DNA of 64,000 nt from JAYPWI01 sp964629575 (GCA_964629575.1 CAZVUM010000020.1:4995-68994); one strand, 5' to 3'; shown: positions 24,937 through 33,748, numbered from the stretch's first letter. Made by a program: numbers and translations. The notes: a model not told the origin generated them from the sequence alone.

Positions 24937-25563
24937 AGATGGGCAGAAATCGTTGAGGACGCAATCCTCGCACTGTGGCTTTCGAGCAAAGCACACTCGT
25001 CGGCCGTGCAGGATCACTCGCAGGCTGAAGTCGCCTCGCTCGTATTGCGGGATCATCGGGTTGAGCGCGAGCTCGACCTTGACCGGATCCCATTCGGTGG
25101 TGATCCCGAGGCGGCGAACCAGCCGACCGACGTGCGTGTCGACCGGCAGTCCCGGCAAGCCGAAGGCCACCGACCGGATCAGGTTGGCCGTCTTGCGTCC
25201 GACGCCGGCCAGGTTCACGAGGTCGTCGAGGCCCGTGGGGACCTCCCCGCCATGATCGTGGAGCAGCCGCTGAGCCATGTTCTTCAGGCTCTTCGCCTTG
25301 TTGCGGTAGAAGCCCGTCGGGTGGACGAGCTCTTCGAGCTCGAGCAGGTCGGCCTCGGCGAGTGACTCGGCGTCGGGAAACCGGGCGAACAGAGCGGGGG
25401 TGGTCATGTTGACCCGCTCATCGGTGCATTGGGCCGACAGAATCGTGGCGACGAGCAGCTCGAAAGGCGAGGTGTGGTTCAGCTCACACGTCGCCTCGTA
25501 CTCGCCCGCGAGGCGCTCATGGGTGACGCGCGCTCGACCCTTGGGCGACCTCGGCTTGGCCAT
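24916..25563 (-). CDS. nth: Endonuclease III (DNA glycosylase/AP lyase)
   Basis: A 215-residue HhH-GPD glycosylase that removes oxidised pyrimidines. The helix-hairpin-helix LAGVGRKTA carries catalytic Lys124, VDTHVGR the Asp142, and the [4Fe-4S] ligands are Cys191, 198, 201 and 207 (C-x6-C-x2-C-x5-C). The C-terminal residues and stop lie in a triplicated 20-bp repeat. It is divergent from the mshD-like gene. Confidence 0.95.
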   Translation of the reverse strand: MAKPRSPKGRARVTHERLAGEYEATCELNHTSPFELLVATILSAQCTDERVNMTTPALFARFPDAESLAEADLLELEELVHPTGFYRNKAKSLKNMAQRLLHDHGGEVPTGLDDLVNLAGVGRKTANLIRSVAFGLPGLPVDTHVGRLVRRLGITTEWDPVKVELALNPMIPQYERGDFSLRVILHGRRVCFARKPQCEDCVLNDFCPSAFAATT

Positions 25564-25601
25564 CTGGCCTGTCTACCCGATCGGGCGGCGCCGAGCAGCG
25601 T

Positions 25602-25607
25602 TACCCT
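25602..25607 (+). promoter_or_regulatory. Leaderless-type -10 (TACCCT) for the mshD-like gene
   Basis: TACCCT, eight bases, then GTG 25616; no Shine-Dalgarno. Confidence 0.5.
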
Positions 25608-25615
25608 CTGGCGAC

Positions 25616-26317
25616 GTGAGCAACGCCACCCCCGACCCCACCATCACCGTCAGCGAGGACCGGGACGGCGCAGTCGTCGAGGTCGACGCGTCCGAATGGG
25701 ACAGGGACGCACTGCCGCTCGCGCTGCGCCCTCTACTCGACGAGCTCGGAGCATCGGTTTCGGTGTGGGTCGATCACCCCACCGACGACACAGACGCCGA
25801 CCTGGGGCGCATCGGCCTCGCCGCACAACGCGACCTGTACCGGATGGAGCGCAGCCTGCCGATGGAGCAGCGCGCGGACATCGAGACCCGTTCCTTCGTC
25901 ATCGGCCAGGACGAACAGGACTGGATCGACGTCAACAACCGGGCGTTCGCATGGCACCGTGAGCAGAGCGGCTGGACGATGGAGATGGTCCGGGAGCGCC
26001 AAACCGAAGAGTGGTTCGATCCCGACGGTTTCCGCGTCCACGAGATCGACGGTGCGATCGCGGCCTTCTGCTGGACCAAAGTCCACGACGACGAGACTCC
26101 CCCCGCCGGCGAGGTGTTCGTGATCGCGGTCGATCCCGAGTTCCACGGCCGGGGCCTCGGCCGGGCTCTCACCCTCGCCGGCTACCAGCACCTCGAAGCC
26201 CAGGGCATCACCAGAGGAATCCTGTACGTCGACGCCGACAACACCCCGGCGGTCACCCTCTACCGCGACCTCGGCCTCGAGGTCGCAGTGGTGCGCCGCC
26301 TCTTCACCCGCGGCTGA
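25616..26317 (+). CDS. mshD: Mycothiol synthase-like GNAT acetyltransferase
   Basis: A 233-residue protein whose C-terminal 150 residues match the MshD acetyltransferase half: FVIGQDEQDWIDVNNRAF, GWTMEMVRERQ, VFVIAVDPEFHGRGLGRALT (acetyl-CoA loop) and LYVDADNTPAVTLYRDLG. MshD acetylates Cys-GlcN-Ins in the last step of mycothiol synthesis. Canonical MshD is about 300 residues with two GNAT domains; here the N-terminal domain is shortened to some 80 residues. Function as MshD is likely but not certain. Confidence 0.75.
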   Translation: MSNATPDPTITVSEDRDGAVVEVDASEWDRDALPLALRPLLDELGASVSVWVDHPTDDTDADLGRIGLAAQRDLYRMERSLPMEQRADIETRSFVIGQDEQDWIDVNNRAFAWHREQSGWTMEMVRERQTEEWFDPDGFRVHEIDGAIAAFCWTKVHDDETPPAGEVFVIAVDPEFHGRGLGRALTLAGYQHLEAQGITRGILYVDADNTPAVTLYRDLGLEVAVVRRLFTRG

Positions 26318-26323
26318 GCTTCA

Positions 26324-27034
26324 TTACAACTCCACGGCTGCGCCGAGGGCGTTGCCGATGATCCATGTGACAGCCGCCGCGGCCACGGCGATCACCACAT
26401 GCCGTGTCACGTTGGCCAGCACTGAGCGCCCCGTGCTCACCGCCAACGCCAGACCGATCGATGCCGCTCCGAGCACCCCGATCACAATCGACGCCCACGT
26501 CGCCGCATCGCCCGAACCGATGAGCCACGGAATGAGCGGCAGGAACGCACCCAGCGCGAACGCGACGAACGACCACGCGGCGGCGCCGAAGGGTGAGGCG
26601 AGCTCACCCGGGACGACGCCGAGCTCCTCTCGCGCGTGCACCTCGAGCGCGACCTCGGGGTTTCGCATGAGGAGCTCCGCCATCTGAAGGGCCTGGTCGG
26701 GCTGCATGCCCCTCTCCACATAGAGCCGGGCCAGCTCCTGCGCTTCTTCCTCCGGATCCTCTGCGAGCGCGTCCCGCTCCTTGGCGATCTCGCTCTCGAC
26801 CAGCTCGTTCTGCGCCTTCACCGAGACGTATTCGCCGGACGACATCGAGATGGCGCCCGCGAGAAGACCCGCGGTACCTGCCGCCCGAACCACCGAACCC
26901 GAGGCGTCGGCGCCTGCGAGACCGATGATCAACAAGACGTTGGACACCAACCCATCCGAGGCGCCGAACACGGCGGCCCGGAGCCCACCGCCCTGGACAT
27001 CGCGGTGATGATCATCGTGGCGATGGGTGGCCAT
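26324..27034 (-). CDS. VIT1/CCC1 family metal transporter
   Basis: A 236-residue membrane protein. GLRAAVFGASDGLVSNVLLI and AGAISMSSGEYVSVKAQNE are the hallmark first two helices; a long acidic cytosolic segment with several Glu residues (metal-binding in VIT1) follows, then three C-terminal helices. The His/Asp-rich start (ATHRHDDHHRD) may bind metal. It should move Fe2+ or Mn2+. It is convergent with mshD-like, six bases apart. Confidence 0.88.
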   Translation of the reverse strand: MATHRHDDHHRDVQGGGLRAAVFGASDGLVSNVLLIIGLAGADASGSVVRAAGTAGLLAGAISMSSGEYVSVKAQNELVESEIAKERDALAEDPEEEAQELARLYVERGMQPDQALQMAELLMRNPEVALEVHAREELGVVPGELASPFGAAAWSFVAFALGAFLPLIPWLIGSGDAATWASIVIGVLGAASIGLALAVSTGRSVLANVTRHVVIAVAAAAVTWIIGNALGAAVEL

Positions 27035-27040
27035 GGCTCG

Positions 27041-27046
27041 ACCATA
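27041..27046 (-). promoter_or_regulatory. Leaderless-type -10 (TATGGT) for the VIT1-like gene
   Basis: TATGGT, six bases, then ATG 27034. Confidence 0.45.
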
Positions 27047-27106
27047 CCTTCGGATCTTCGATCAACTGGCCGTATCCTCAAAGGCCCGCGACCCCTCCAA
27101 GGACCC

Positions 27107-28150
27107 GTGATCACCCTCTACGACCTGAGTCGAAACGAACTCGCCGACCTACTCGAGGGCGAGCCGCGCTACCGCGTCGATCAGGTGTGGGACGGGCTGT
27201 ACGCGCACCACAAAGACCCCACCGAGCTCACCAACGTTCCGAAGAAGCTGCGTTCGGCCATCTCGGAGTTGCTGCCGCCCGCGCTCTCCCTGGTCCGGGA
27301 CTCGCTCGCCGATCGTGGCGAGACCGTGAAGCAACTCTGGTCGCTTCCCGATGGCCAGCTCGTCGAGTCGGTCTTGATGCACTACCGCGACCGCACCACC
27401 GTGTGCGTCTCCAGCCAGGCGGGATGTGCGATGGGGTGCAGCTTCTGCGCCACCGGCCAGATCGGCTTCGACCGGCACCTCACCACTGGCGAGATCGTGG
27501 AGCAGGTCGTGCGGGCGGCTCGAGCTGCCGGCGACCGCAGGGTCGACAACGTGGTCTTCATGGGGATGGGCGAACCCCTCGCCAACTTCGACAACGTCTG
27601 GGCTGCCGTCGAGCGCATCAACGGCGATATCGGGATCGGCGCCCGTCACATCACGATGTCGACCGTCGGCGTCGTCCCCGGCATCTTGCGGATGGCCGAC
27701 GAAAAACTCCCGGTGAGCCTCGCCGTATCGCTCCACGCCGCGAACAACCCAGCGCGGGACAAGATCGCTCCGATCAACAAGCAGTATCCCCTTCGCGATC
27801 TCGCCAACGCCCTACATCGCTACCTCCAGGCCAAGGGACGGCGGATCAGCTTCGAGTGGGCGATGATCGATGGGGTAAACGACAGCGACGAGGACGCAGC
27901 CGAGCTCGCCGCCTACGCCCGCCCGCTGCGCGCCCACGTCAACCTCATCCCCCTCAACCCCACCCCCGGGTACTCCACGAAGGGCAGCTCACCCGAACGG
28001 GTCGAGGGCTTCCGCGCCGAGCTCGAGTCGCGGGGGATCAACGCCACGATCCGCCGGACCCGCGGCACAGACATCGACGCCGCGTGCGGGCAGCTGCGAG
28101 CCGAGCAGCAGGTCGTGCTGCGCGGCCGATCAGGGCGCCCCAACCGCTGA
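27107..28150 (+). CDS. rlmN: 23S rRNA A2503 / tRNA A37 methyltransferase
   Basis: A 347-residue radical-SAM enzyme that makes 2-methyladenosine. The cluster Cys107, Cys111 and Cys114 lie in CAMGCSFC; Cys100 and Cys327 (DAACGQL) are the two catalytic cysteines of the methyl-transfer mechanism. NVVFMGMGEPLAN and STVGVVPGI are family motifs. GTG 27107 is chosen as the start of the conserved fold; upstream in-frame ATGs would fall inside the divergent VIT1-like gene. Confidence 0.95.
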   Translation: MITLYDLSRNELADLLEGEPRYRVDQVWDGLYAHHKDPTELTNVPKKLRSAISELLPPALSLVRDSLADRGETVKQLWSLPDGQLVESVLMHYRDRTTVCVSSQAGCAMGCSFCATGQIGFDRHLTTGEIVEQVVRAARAAGDRRVDNVVFMGMGEPLANFDNVWAAVERINGDIGIGARHITMSTVGVVPGILRMADEKLPVSLAVSLHAANNPARDKIAPINKQYPLRDLANALHRYLQAKGRRISFEWAMIDGVNDSDEDAAELAAYARPLRAHVNLIPLNPTPGYSTKGSSPERVEGFRAELESRGINATIRRTRGTDIDAACGQLRAEQQVVLRGRSGRPNR

Positions 28151-28180
28151 ATCGGGCGGCGGGCTGCCACACTGGCATCC

Positions 28181-28597
28181 GTGAACAACATGCGCTGGCT
28201 CAACCAGAGCCAACCCCAGACGCTCTACAGCGCGTCCATGCTCGCCTACTTCCGTACGGTCATGATCCTCTTGTTCAGCGAGAGAGGGAGCTACCGGTTC
28301 TTCGCTGCTGACGTGCTCGACACGATCGGACTCGCCCAGCTCGGCTGGGACCTGGCGAGCTTCCTTCTCGCCGCAGGGCTCGCACTCGGCGGCCTCGGTG
28401 TGGCGAACGAACGCAAGTGGGGATACCGGGTGCTCATGGGCGCTGCGACCTACGCCGTCGTCGCCGACATCTGGTGGATGATCCGCATCGAGGACTTCGG
28501 CCTCGGGATCCTTCTGCGCCTCATGTTCGACGCGGTCCTCGTCGTGCTGATCGTTCACCCCATGAGCCGCGAGTACCGCAAGGTCTGGTTCCGCTAG
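28181..28597 (+). CDS. Small membrane protein of unknown function
   Basis: A 138-residue protein with three clear hydrophobic segments (about 58-76, 83-101 and 107-126) and a basic C-terminus (SREYRKVWFR). The N-terminal MLAYFRTVMILLF is amphipathic. I do not recognise the family. It starts at a GTG 30 bases after rlmN on the same strand and ends one base before the convergent MmyB-type gene. Confidence 0.65.
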   Translation: MNNMRWLNQSQPQTLYSASMLAYFRTVMILLFSERGSYRFFAADVLDTIGLAQLGWDLASFLLAAGLALGGLGVANERKWGYRVLMGAATYAVVADIWWMIRIEDFGLGILLRLMFDAVLVVLIVHPMSREYRKVWFR

Positions 28598-28598
28598 C

Positions 28599-29363
28599 TC
28601 ACCCCGGAGGCGGACCCTCCACGGGGAAGAACAGCTCGATCGTCAGCTCGCTCACCACGACGTCGGTCGGCGAGCCGAACGAGGCCACCGTGGTCAGATA
28701 GCCGGACGGACCGTCCGGTGTGTCGAACCACATCGGCAACACGCCGGCGGCCGTGTCGACGTCGTGGACGTCATCGCCGGGATAGGTCTCGGCTTCGGCG
28801 ACCAACACCTCGAGACGCGGATCGGCCGTGGTCCGCAGCTGCCTGCGCACCCGTTGTACGAGGTGCGTCCGCACCGCGTCGTAGTTGAGGATCCGACCCG
28901 CCAGTCCATCTGGATGGAGGGTGATGCGCAGAACGTTGGGAACCGGTTCGAGCACATGTGGTGCGACCCCGTCGAGAAAGACGGCCGCTGCGTCGTTGGC
29001 CATCACCAGATCCCACCCTCCGTCGAACACCACGGCCGGCCGGGGCTCGTGACCGCTGAGCATCAGCTCGAGCGCTTCCCGGACGTGGTTCATCTCCGGA
29101 CTGGTGAGATCCGCCATCGGGTAGTTGGGTGCGTATCCCGCCGCGAGGAGCAGCTCGTTTCGGTCGCGGAGCGGGACCTCGAGGTGCTCGGCGAGGTGGA
29201 GGAGGAGCTCTCTGCTCGGCGTGGACCGTCCGGTCTCGACAAAGCTGAGGTGGCGCGTCGAGACCTCGGCTTCGGATGCCAGGTCGAGCTGGCTTCTCCT
29301 GCGTCGCTCGCGCCACGAGCGCAGAAGCGGTCCGACACCTGCGGTTGGGGCCACTGTCGTCAT
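28599..29363 (-). CDS. XRE-family regulator with MmyB-like ligand domain
   Basis: About 254 residues: an N-terminal helix-turn-helix (SQLDLASEAEVSTRHLSFVE) over residues 18-65, then the MmyB-like PAS-related domain (AVVFDGGWDLVMANDAAAVF, VPNVLRITLHPDGLA). Such proteins are typical of actinobacteria, bind fatty-acid-like ligands and usually control a divergent neighbour. ATG 29363 fits a TAGATT hexamer six bases upstream better than GTG 29366. A perfect palindrome in the divergent space is a candidate operator. Confidence 0.88.
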   Translation of the reverse strand: MTTVAPTAGVGPLLRSWRERRRRSQLDLASEAEVSTRHLSFVETGRSTPSRELLLHLAEHLEVPLRDRNELLLAAGYAPNYPMADLTSPEMNHVREALELMLSGHEPRPAVVFDGGWDLVMANDAAAVFLDGVAPHVLEPVPNVLRITLHPDGLAGRILNYDAVRTHLVQRVRRQLRTTADPRLEVLVAEAETYPGDDVHDVDTAAGVLPMWFDTPDGPSGYLTTVASFGSPTDVVVSELTIELFFPVEGPPPG

Positions 29364-29369
29364 CACCGG

Positions 29370-29375
29370 AATCTA
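29370..29375 (-). promoter_or_regulatory. Leaderless-type -10 (TAGATT) for the MmyB-type regulator
   Basis: TAGATT, six bases, then ATG 29363. Confidence 0.5.
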
Positions 29376-29401
29376 CCGAGGACCTGAACGCCGATCCGAT
29401 G

Positions 29402-29412
29402 ACCTGACAGGT
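29402..29412. promoter_or_regulatory. Candidate operator ACCTGACAGGT
   Basis: A perfect 5-1-5 palindrome between the MmyB-type regulator and the divergent membrane-protein gene. A further half site (ACCTGA) begins at 29382, 20 bases away, close to the regulator's own promoter, so the protein could bind both and repress both genes. Confidence 0.5.
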
Positions 29413-29449
29413 AATGGGATCGCCGCAGCGGTTGTCGCACCGTGGGGTC

Positions 29450-29869
29450 ATGACGACAACAACCTCTGAAACCCGTTCGTCCGGTTCGTCCCGCACGCCG
29501 CAGGATCGACTCCGGCGCGTCCTGAAGGAGAACTTCGCACTCTCCGCGAGCACCGGCCTGGTGGCTGCGGTCGGCTTCGTGCCTCTGGCCGAGCTGTTCG
29601 ACGTTCCACGGGCCGCTGTGCTGGTGGTCGGACTGGGCCTGCTCGCCTATGCACCCATGCTGTGGCAGTTCTCCAAGGTCCCGCGTCTACAGAAGTCGCA
29701 CGCGTTGATCCCTGCACTCGGCGACGAAGCCTGGGTGATCGCGAGTGTCCTGATCGCCGGCTTCGGTCTCGGCGGAATGAGCCTGGCCGGCAGGCTGATC
29801 CTTCTCGCGACGTGCGTCCCGGTCGGAATCTTCGCGGTCCGGCAGTGGAGCCTCGCTCGCCGTCTCTGA
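29450..29869 (+). CDS. Four-helix membrane protein of unknown function
   Basis: A 139-residue protein with a polar N-terminus (Ser/Thr-rich, then RLRRVLKENFALS) and about four hydrophobic helices. It has no family I recognise. Its position divergent from an MmyB-type regulator, with a palindrome between them, suggests it is that regulator's target. No Shine-Dalgarno or nearby TANNNT was seen. Confidence 0.7.
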   Translation: MTTTTSETRSSGSSRTPQDRLRRVLKENFALSASTGLVAAVGFVPLAELFDVPRAAVLVVGLGLLAYAPMLWQFSKVPRLQKSHALIPALGDEAWVIASVLIAGFGLGGMSLAGRLILLATCVPVGIFAVRQWSLARRL

Positions 29870-29881
29870 GAGACTGCGGCC

Positions 29882-30340
29882 ATGGCGACACTCATCGACG
29901 GAATCGACGACCTCAAGTCTCGCATCGGCGAGCACATCGGCTACAGCGAGTGGCATCCGGTCACCAAGGAGCAGGTCCAGCTCTTCGCCGACGCCACCGG
30001 TGACCACCAGTGGATCCACCTCGATGAGGAGAAGGCCAAGGCCGGCCCGTTCGGTGGGACGATCGCCCACGGCTACCTCACGCTGAGCCTGGCCCCGATG
30101 CTCATGGCCGAGGCGTTCACCATCGCCGGCGACGTCAAGATGGGCGTGAACTACGGCGCCAACAAGCTTCGCTTCACCGCACCGGTGCCTGTCGGCGCGC
30201 GCGTCCGCATGGGTGCGACACTTCAAGAGGTGAACGAATTCGACGGCGGCGCCCAGTACGTGGTGGAGCTCGTCTTCGAGATCGAAGGCTCCGAGCGCCC
30301 CGCGTGTGTCGCCGAGTGCATCTACCGCGTCTACACCTGA
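29882..30340 (+). CDS. MaoC-like acyl dehydratase
   Basis: A 152-residue hot-dog-fold protein of the R-specific enoyl-CoA hydratase type. The catalytic Asp and His are in FADATGDHQWIHLD, followed by the substrate segment GGTIAHGYLTLSL. It hydrates enoyl-CoA or enoyl-ACP; members of this subgroup also include nodulation-type NodN proteins. It stands 12 bases after the four-helix gene and 13 bases before menG. Confidence 0.88.
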   Translation: MATLIDGIDDLKSRIGEHIGYSEWHPVTKEQVQLFADATGDHQWIHLDEEKAKAGPFGGTIAHGYLTLSLAPMLMAEAFTIAGDVKMGVNYGANKLRFTAPVPVGARVRMGATLQEVNEFDGGAQYVVELVFEIEGSERPACVAECIYRVYT

Positions 30341-30353
30341 CCCGGGCTGCCAG

Positions 30354-31067
30354 GTGAACGACTCGCCGCTCGAGGGCGATCGACTGCTCGAAGGTGACGA
30401 CAAGGCCGCTGCGGTCGAGACGATGTTCGACCGCATCGCCCCCCGCTACGACCTCGTCAACCGCCTGCTGACGTTTCGACTCGACGTCCGCTGGCGGCGC
30501 AGGACGGTGCGCGAGCTCGCCCTCGTGCCCGACTCGCGTGTCCTCGACATCGCCTGCGGCACCGGGGACCTGTGCAACGACCTGCTCCGCGCGGGATTGC
30601 GGCCGGTCGGTGTGGACTTCAGCGCGGGCATGCTGCACGCCGCGAGAACCGACGCGCCGCTGGTGCGCGCGGACGCGCTCCGACTTCCGGTGCCCGATGG
30701 ATCGGTCGACGGCGCTACATGCGGTTTTGCGCTGCGCAACTTCGTGGATCTTGCCGCGTTCTTCGAGGAGCTCGGCCGAGCGGTGCGGCCCGGCGGTCGA
30801 ATCGGCCTGCTCGACGTCGCAGAACCGAAGAGCCGCTTGCTGCGATTCGGGCACGGCGTCTATTTCGGCAAGGTGGTGCCGCGCATCGGGGCACTTCTGT
30901 CGGATCGCTCGGCGTACCGCTATCTCCCGAAGTCAGTGGCGTACCTGCCGGAGCCTGACGAGATGATGAGCTCGCTCCAGGCGGCCGGTTTCGAGAACGC
31001 GACGCGCACCCTGCTGAGCGGCGGGATCACCCAGATGATCACCGCCACCCTTTCCGCAGAGGAGTGA
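30354..31067 (+). CDS. menG: Demethylmenaquinone methyltransferase
   Basis: A 237-residue SAM methyltransferase of the UbiE/MenG family: VETMFDRIAPRYDLVNRLLT at the start, VLDIACGTGDL as the SAM loop, GFALRNFVD, and YRYLPKSVAYLPEP near the C-terminus. It methylates demethylmenaquinone in the last step of menaquinone synthesis. menA lies 1 kb away on the other strand, so the pathway call is well supported. Start is GTG 30354, 13 bases after maoC. Confidence 0.93.
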   Translation: MNDSPLEGDRLLEGDDKAAAVETMFDRIAPRYDLVNRLLTFRLDVRWRRRTVRELALVPDSRVLDIACGTGDLCNDLLRAGLRPVGVDFSAGMLHAARTDAPLVRADALRLPVPDGSVDGATCGFALRNFVDLAAFFEELGRAVRPGGRIGLLDVAEPKSRLLRFGHGVYFGKVVPRIGALLSDRSAYRYLPKSVAYLPEPDEMMSSLQAAGFENATRTLLSGGITQMITATLSAEE

Positions 31068-31103
31068 GCGCAGCGAGCGACGATTGTCGGCGAAGATTCA
31101 GAC

Positions 31104-32093
31104 CTACTCTGGGTGGGTCGACCTGAAACCCACCCAGGCGCCGAGGCCGGCGACCATCGGGATCCAGTAGCTCACCAGCCGGTAGGCGAGCGTCGCGAGT
31201 ACCGCCCGGCCCGGTGTGACACCGGCGGCGACGAGGGTCGCGGTGAGTCCGGCTTCGACGAACCCGAGGCCGCCTGGCGTGATCGGGATCATGGCGAGAA
31301 CCGCCCCGGCCACGTAAGCGAGAAGGACGAGCGACGTTCTGGTCTCGTCGCCCGTCGCCGCGAGCGCGGCCAGGAGTGCGTAGAAGTCGAAGAGCCATTT
31401 CCCCACAGCCGTCATGACGGCCCACGGCCACCTGCGCCCGAGTGATCCGAGCACGACGCTGCGCTCTTCGAGGAGTCGCTGCCCCAGGTCGCCGTCGGTC
31501 GGGCGGCCGAGGCGGCGTCTCGCACGATCGATGAGGTGACCGAGTTGCAGCAAAGGCGTGGTGGTCGTGGCCAGCAGCAGACCGAGGCCGAACATCGCGG
31601 CGAAGATCCCTGCGCCGATCCATGCGGCGGCCTCGAGTCCTCCTGGGACGACCACCTGTGGGTCCACGACCGCAGGCAGGCTGAGGAGCGGCAACATGAG
31701 CACGGACGCCGTGGTGATCAGCGAGATCGCCGTGAGCCCGGCCGCCGAGCGTGCGGTGTCGACCCCTGCCACGGTGAGCATGCGGTACTGCAGGGCTCCA
31801 CCTGCGGCGGCTCCGCCGGGGACCACTCGGCTGAATGCGTTGGAGGCGAGCTGCGACGTCACCAGCGCAAACCACGGAGCCCCCACGAACACGAACCGCT
31901 GCAGCAGCCACACACATCCGAAGCTGGCCAGCTCCGCCATCAACATCACGGCGAACCAGCCTGGGGCGATCTCAGCGAGCCGCGGCCAGGCCTGAAGCAC
32001 TTCGATGAGACCCGGGAGCACCGCATAGAGGGCGAGCGCCGCCACGCCCACCATGGCGATCCGCCAGCCCAGCCGCCCCTTGGACTCAGCCAC
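31104..32093 (-). CDS. UPF0104/YbhN-like membrane protein (LPG-synthase-type TM domain)
   Basis: A 329-residue protein with about eight membrane segments and the family marks LASNAFSRVVPGGAAAGGALQYRML and AMIPITPGGLGFVEAGL. It corresponds to the membrane (flippase-like) half of lysyl-phosphatidylglycerol synthase without the transferase domain. Members are thought to move lipid-linked substrates. GTG 32093 overlaps menA by eight bases. It is convergent with menG. Confidence 0.85.
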   Translation of the reverse strand: MAESKGRLGWRIAMVGVAALALYAVLPGLIEVLQAWPRLAEIAPGWFAVMLMAELASFGCVWLLQRFVFVGAPWFALVTSQLASNAFSRVVPGGAAAGGALQYRMLTVAGVDTARSAAGLTAISLITTASVLMLPLLSLPAVVDPQVVVPGGLEAAAWIGAGIFAAMFGLGLLLATTTTPLLQLGHLIDRARRRLGRPTDGDLGQRLLEERSVVLGSLGRRWPWAVMTAVGKWLFDFYALLAALAATGDETRTSLVLLAYVAGAVLAMIPITPGGLGFVEAGLTATLVAAGVTPGRAVLATLAYRLVSYWIPMVAGLGAWVGFRSTHPE

Positions 32094-32958
32094 TGAGGGC
32101 CAGCCCGACGGTGAGCAGCAGACCCACGACGAGCTGCACACGGCCTGTGGCCCCGAGCACCGGGATGAGGTCGGGACCCGCTGCGCCACGGAGCACGGTC
32201 CGAACCGGCCCGACTGCCAGCGGAATGCCCAGAAGGCCGAGGAGCGCCCACGGTCGCAGGATCGCGAGGTACGGCAGGAACAGGAACACGGCAGTGAGGA
32301 CCGCCGTGTAGAGCAGACGGGTCGGCCGGTCGCCCATGCGCACGGCCAGGGTCCGCTTGCCGGCCTCGGCGTCTTTGGGCAGGTCACGAAGGTTGTTCGT
32401 GATGAGAAGCGCGACAGCCATCAACCCCACCGGGACAGACGCGGCGAGGGCGAGGGTTGTGACGCGTTCGTCCTGGACATAGGTGGTGCCTCCGGTGGCA
32501 ACCACCCCGAAGAACGCGAACACGAAGATTTCGCCGAGACCCAGGTAGCCGTAGGGCTTTGGCCCGCCCGTGTAGAACCAGGCGGCGAGGATCGAGGCCG
32601 CGCCGAGGGCGATGAGCCACCATCCCGCGGCGGCTGCGAGTCCCACGCCGACAGCAGCGGCGAGCCCGAAGGCCATGAGGGCGGCGCCTTTCACAGCGCC
32701 GGGCGAGGCGGCGCCGGACCCCACCAGCCGCATGGGGCCGACACGACGGTCGTCGGTTCCCCGCACCCCATCGCTGTAGTCGTTCGCGTAGTTGACGCCC
32801 ACTTGGATCGCGAGCGACACGACGAGCGCCGCAGCCGCCCGCCACCAGATCGGAGCGCCGTCGAGATCAGCCGCGGCTGTTCCGACGCCGACGGGAACAA
32901 TGGCGGCGGGAAGGGTGCGCGGCCGCGCTCCTGCGATCCAATCAGCGGCGGACGTCAC
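32086..32958 (-). CDS. menA: 1,4-dihydroxy-2-naphthoate polyprenyltransferase
   Basis: A 290-residue UbiA-superfamily prenyltransferase with about eight membrane helices. The first Asp-rich motif is NYANDYSDGVRGTD and the second is NNLRDLPKDAEAGKRTL, both for Mg2+-diphosphate binding. It attaches the isoprenoid tail in menaquinone synthesis. Start GTG 32958 follows the SDR stop by eight bases, so SDR-menA-UPF0104 are one unit. Confidence 0.94.
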   Translation of the reverse strand: MTSAADWIAGARPRTLPAAIVPVGVGTAAADLDGAPIWWRAAAALVVSLAIQVGVNYANDYSDGVRGTDDRRVGPMRLVGSGAASPGAVKGAALMAFGLAAAVGVGLAAAAGWWLIALGAASILAAWFYTGGPKPYGYLGLGEIFVFAFFGVVATGGTTYVQDERVTTLALAASVPVGLMAVALLITNNLRDLPKDAEAGKRTLAVRMGDRPTRLLYTAVLTAVFLFLPYLAILRPWALLGLLGIPLAVGPVRTVLRGAAGPDLIPVLGATGRVQLVVGLLLTVGLALSG

Positions 32959-32966
32959 GCTGGCGG

Positions 32967-33734
32967 CTACTCGCCGATGTCCTTGAAGGCGATGAGGCCA
33001 CCGCCGTCCATCGCGACCGTCTGGCCCGTGATCCAGCTCCCGGTCTCCGCGGCCAGCCAGGTCGCACATCCAGCGATGTCCTCGACCTCACCGAGCCGCT
33101 TGAGCGGGTAGGCCGCGGCGACCTCGGCCCCGCGCTCCCCCTCCCAGAGGATGCGGGCGAAGTCGGTCTTGATGAGGCCCGGAGCGATGCAGTTGACCCG
33201 CACCTTCGGGCCGAGCTCGGCGGCCAGCTGCTTGGTGAGGTGGATCAGGCCCGCCTTGGCGACGTCATAGACGCCGAGCTGCGGGTTGGTGGACAGCCCG
33301 CCGACCGAGCTGATGTTGATCACCGACGAGCCACCCGGGCCCTCTTTCATGTACTTGTTCCAGCAGAGCTGGGTGAGCACCAACGGGGCGGTCATGTTGA
33401 CCTGGATCGTCTTCTCCCAGCGGGGGACGTCGACATCGATCGTCGGTCCGGCGTACGGGTTGGCTCCGGCGTTGTTCACGAGGATGTCGACGGCCCCGAA
33501 CCGCTCGAGCGTGTGATCGACGACCGCCTCGGCCTGGTCCGCGTAGCCCACGTTGGAGGCGAACCACTGGCAGTCGTGCCCGATGTCAGCGGCCGCTTCC
33601 TCGCAGCTCTCCGGCTTGCGAGACGTGATCATCACCTGTGCACCGGATTCGGCGAATGCCCGGGCGATACCACGCCCGATGCCCCGGGAGCCGCCCGTCA
33701 CCAGAGCCGTCTTGCCGTCGAGTCGAAGATCCAT
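32967..33734 (-). CDS. Short-chain dehydrogenase/reductase
   Basis: A 255-residue SDR. TGGSRGIG near residue 14, NNAGANPYAG, SSVGG and the YDVAK Tyr/Lys pair are present, as is the C-terminal DGGG segment. The substrate is unknown; resemblance is to FabG/RhlG-type reductases. It leads the SDR-menA-UPF0104 unit and has a leaderless-type hexamer eight bases before ATG 33734. Confidence 0.88.
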   Translation of the reverse strand: MDLRLDGKTALVTGGSRGIGRGIARAFAESGAQVMITSRKPESCEEAAADIGHDCQWFASNVGYADQAEAVVDHTLERFGAVDILVNNAGANPYAGPTIDVDVPRWEKTIQVNMTAPLVLTQLCWNKYMKEGPGGSSVINISSVGGLSTNPQLGVYDVAKAGLIHLTKQLAAELGPKVRVNCIAPGLIKTDFARILWEGERGAEVAAAYPLKRLGEVEDIAGCATWLAAETGSWITGQTVAMDGGGLIAFKDIGE

Positions 33735-33742
33735 GTGGAGCG

Positions 33743-33748
33743 ACAGTA
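33743..33748 (-). promoter_or_regulatory. Leaderless-type -10 (TACTGT) for SDR-menA
   Basis: TACTGT, eight bases, then ATG 33734. Confidence 0.5.
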
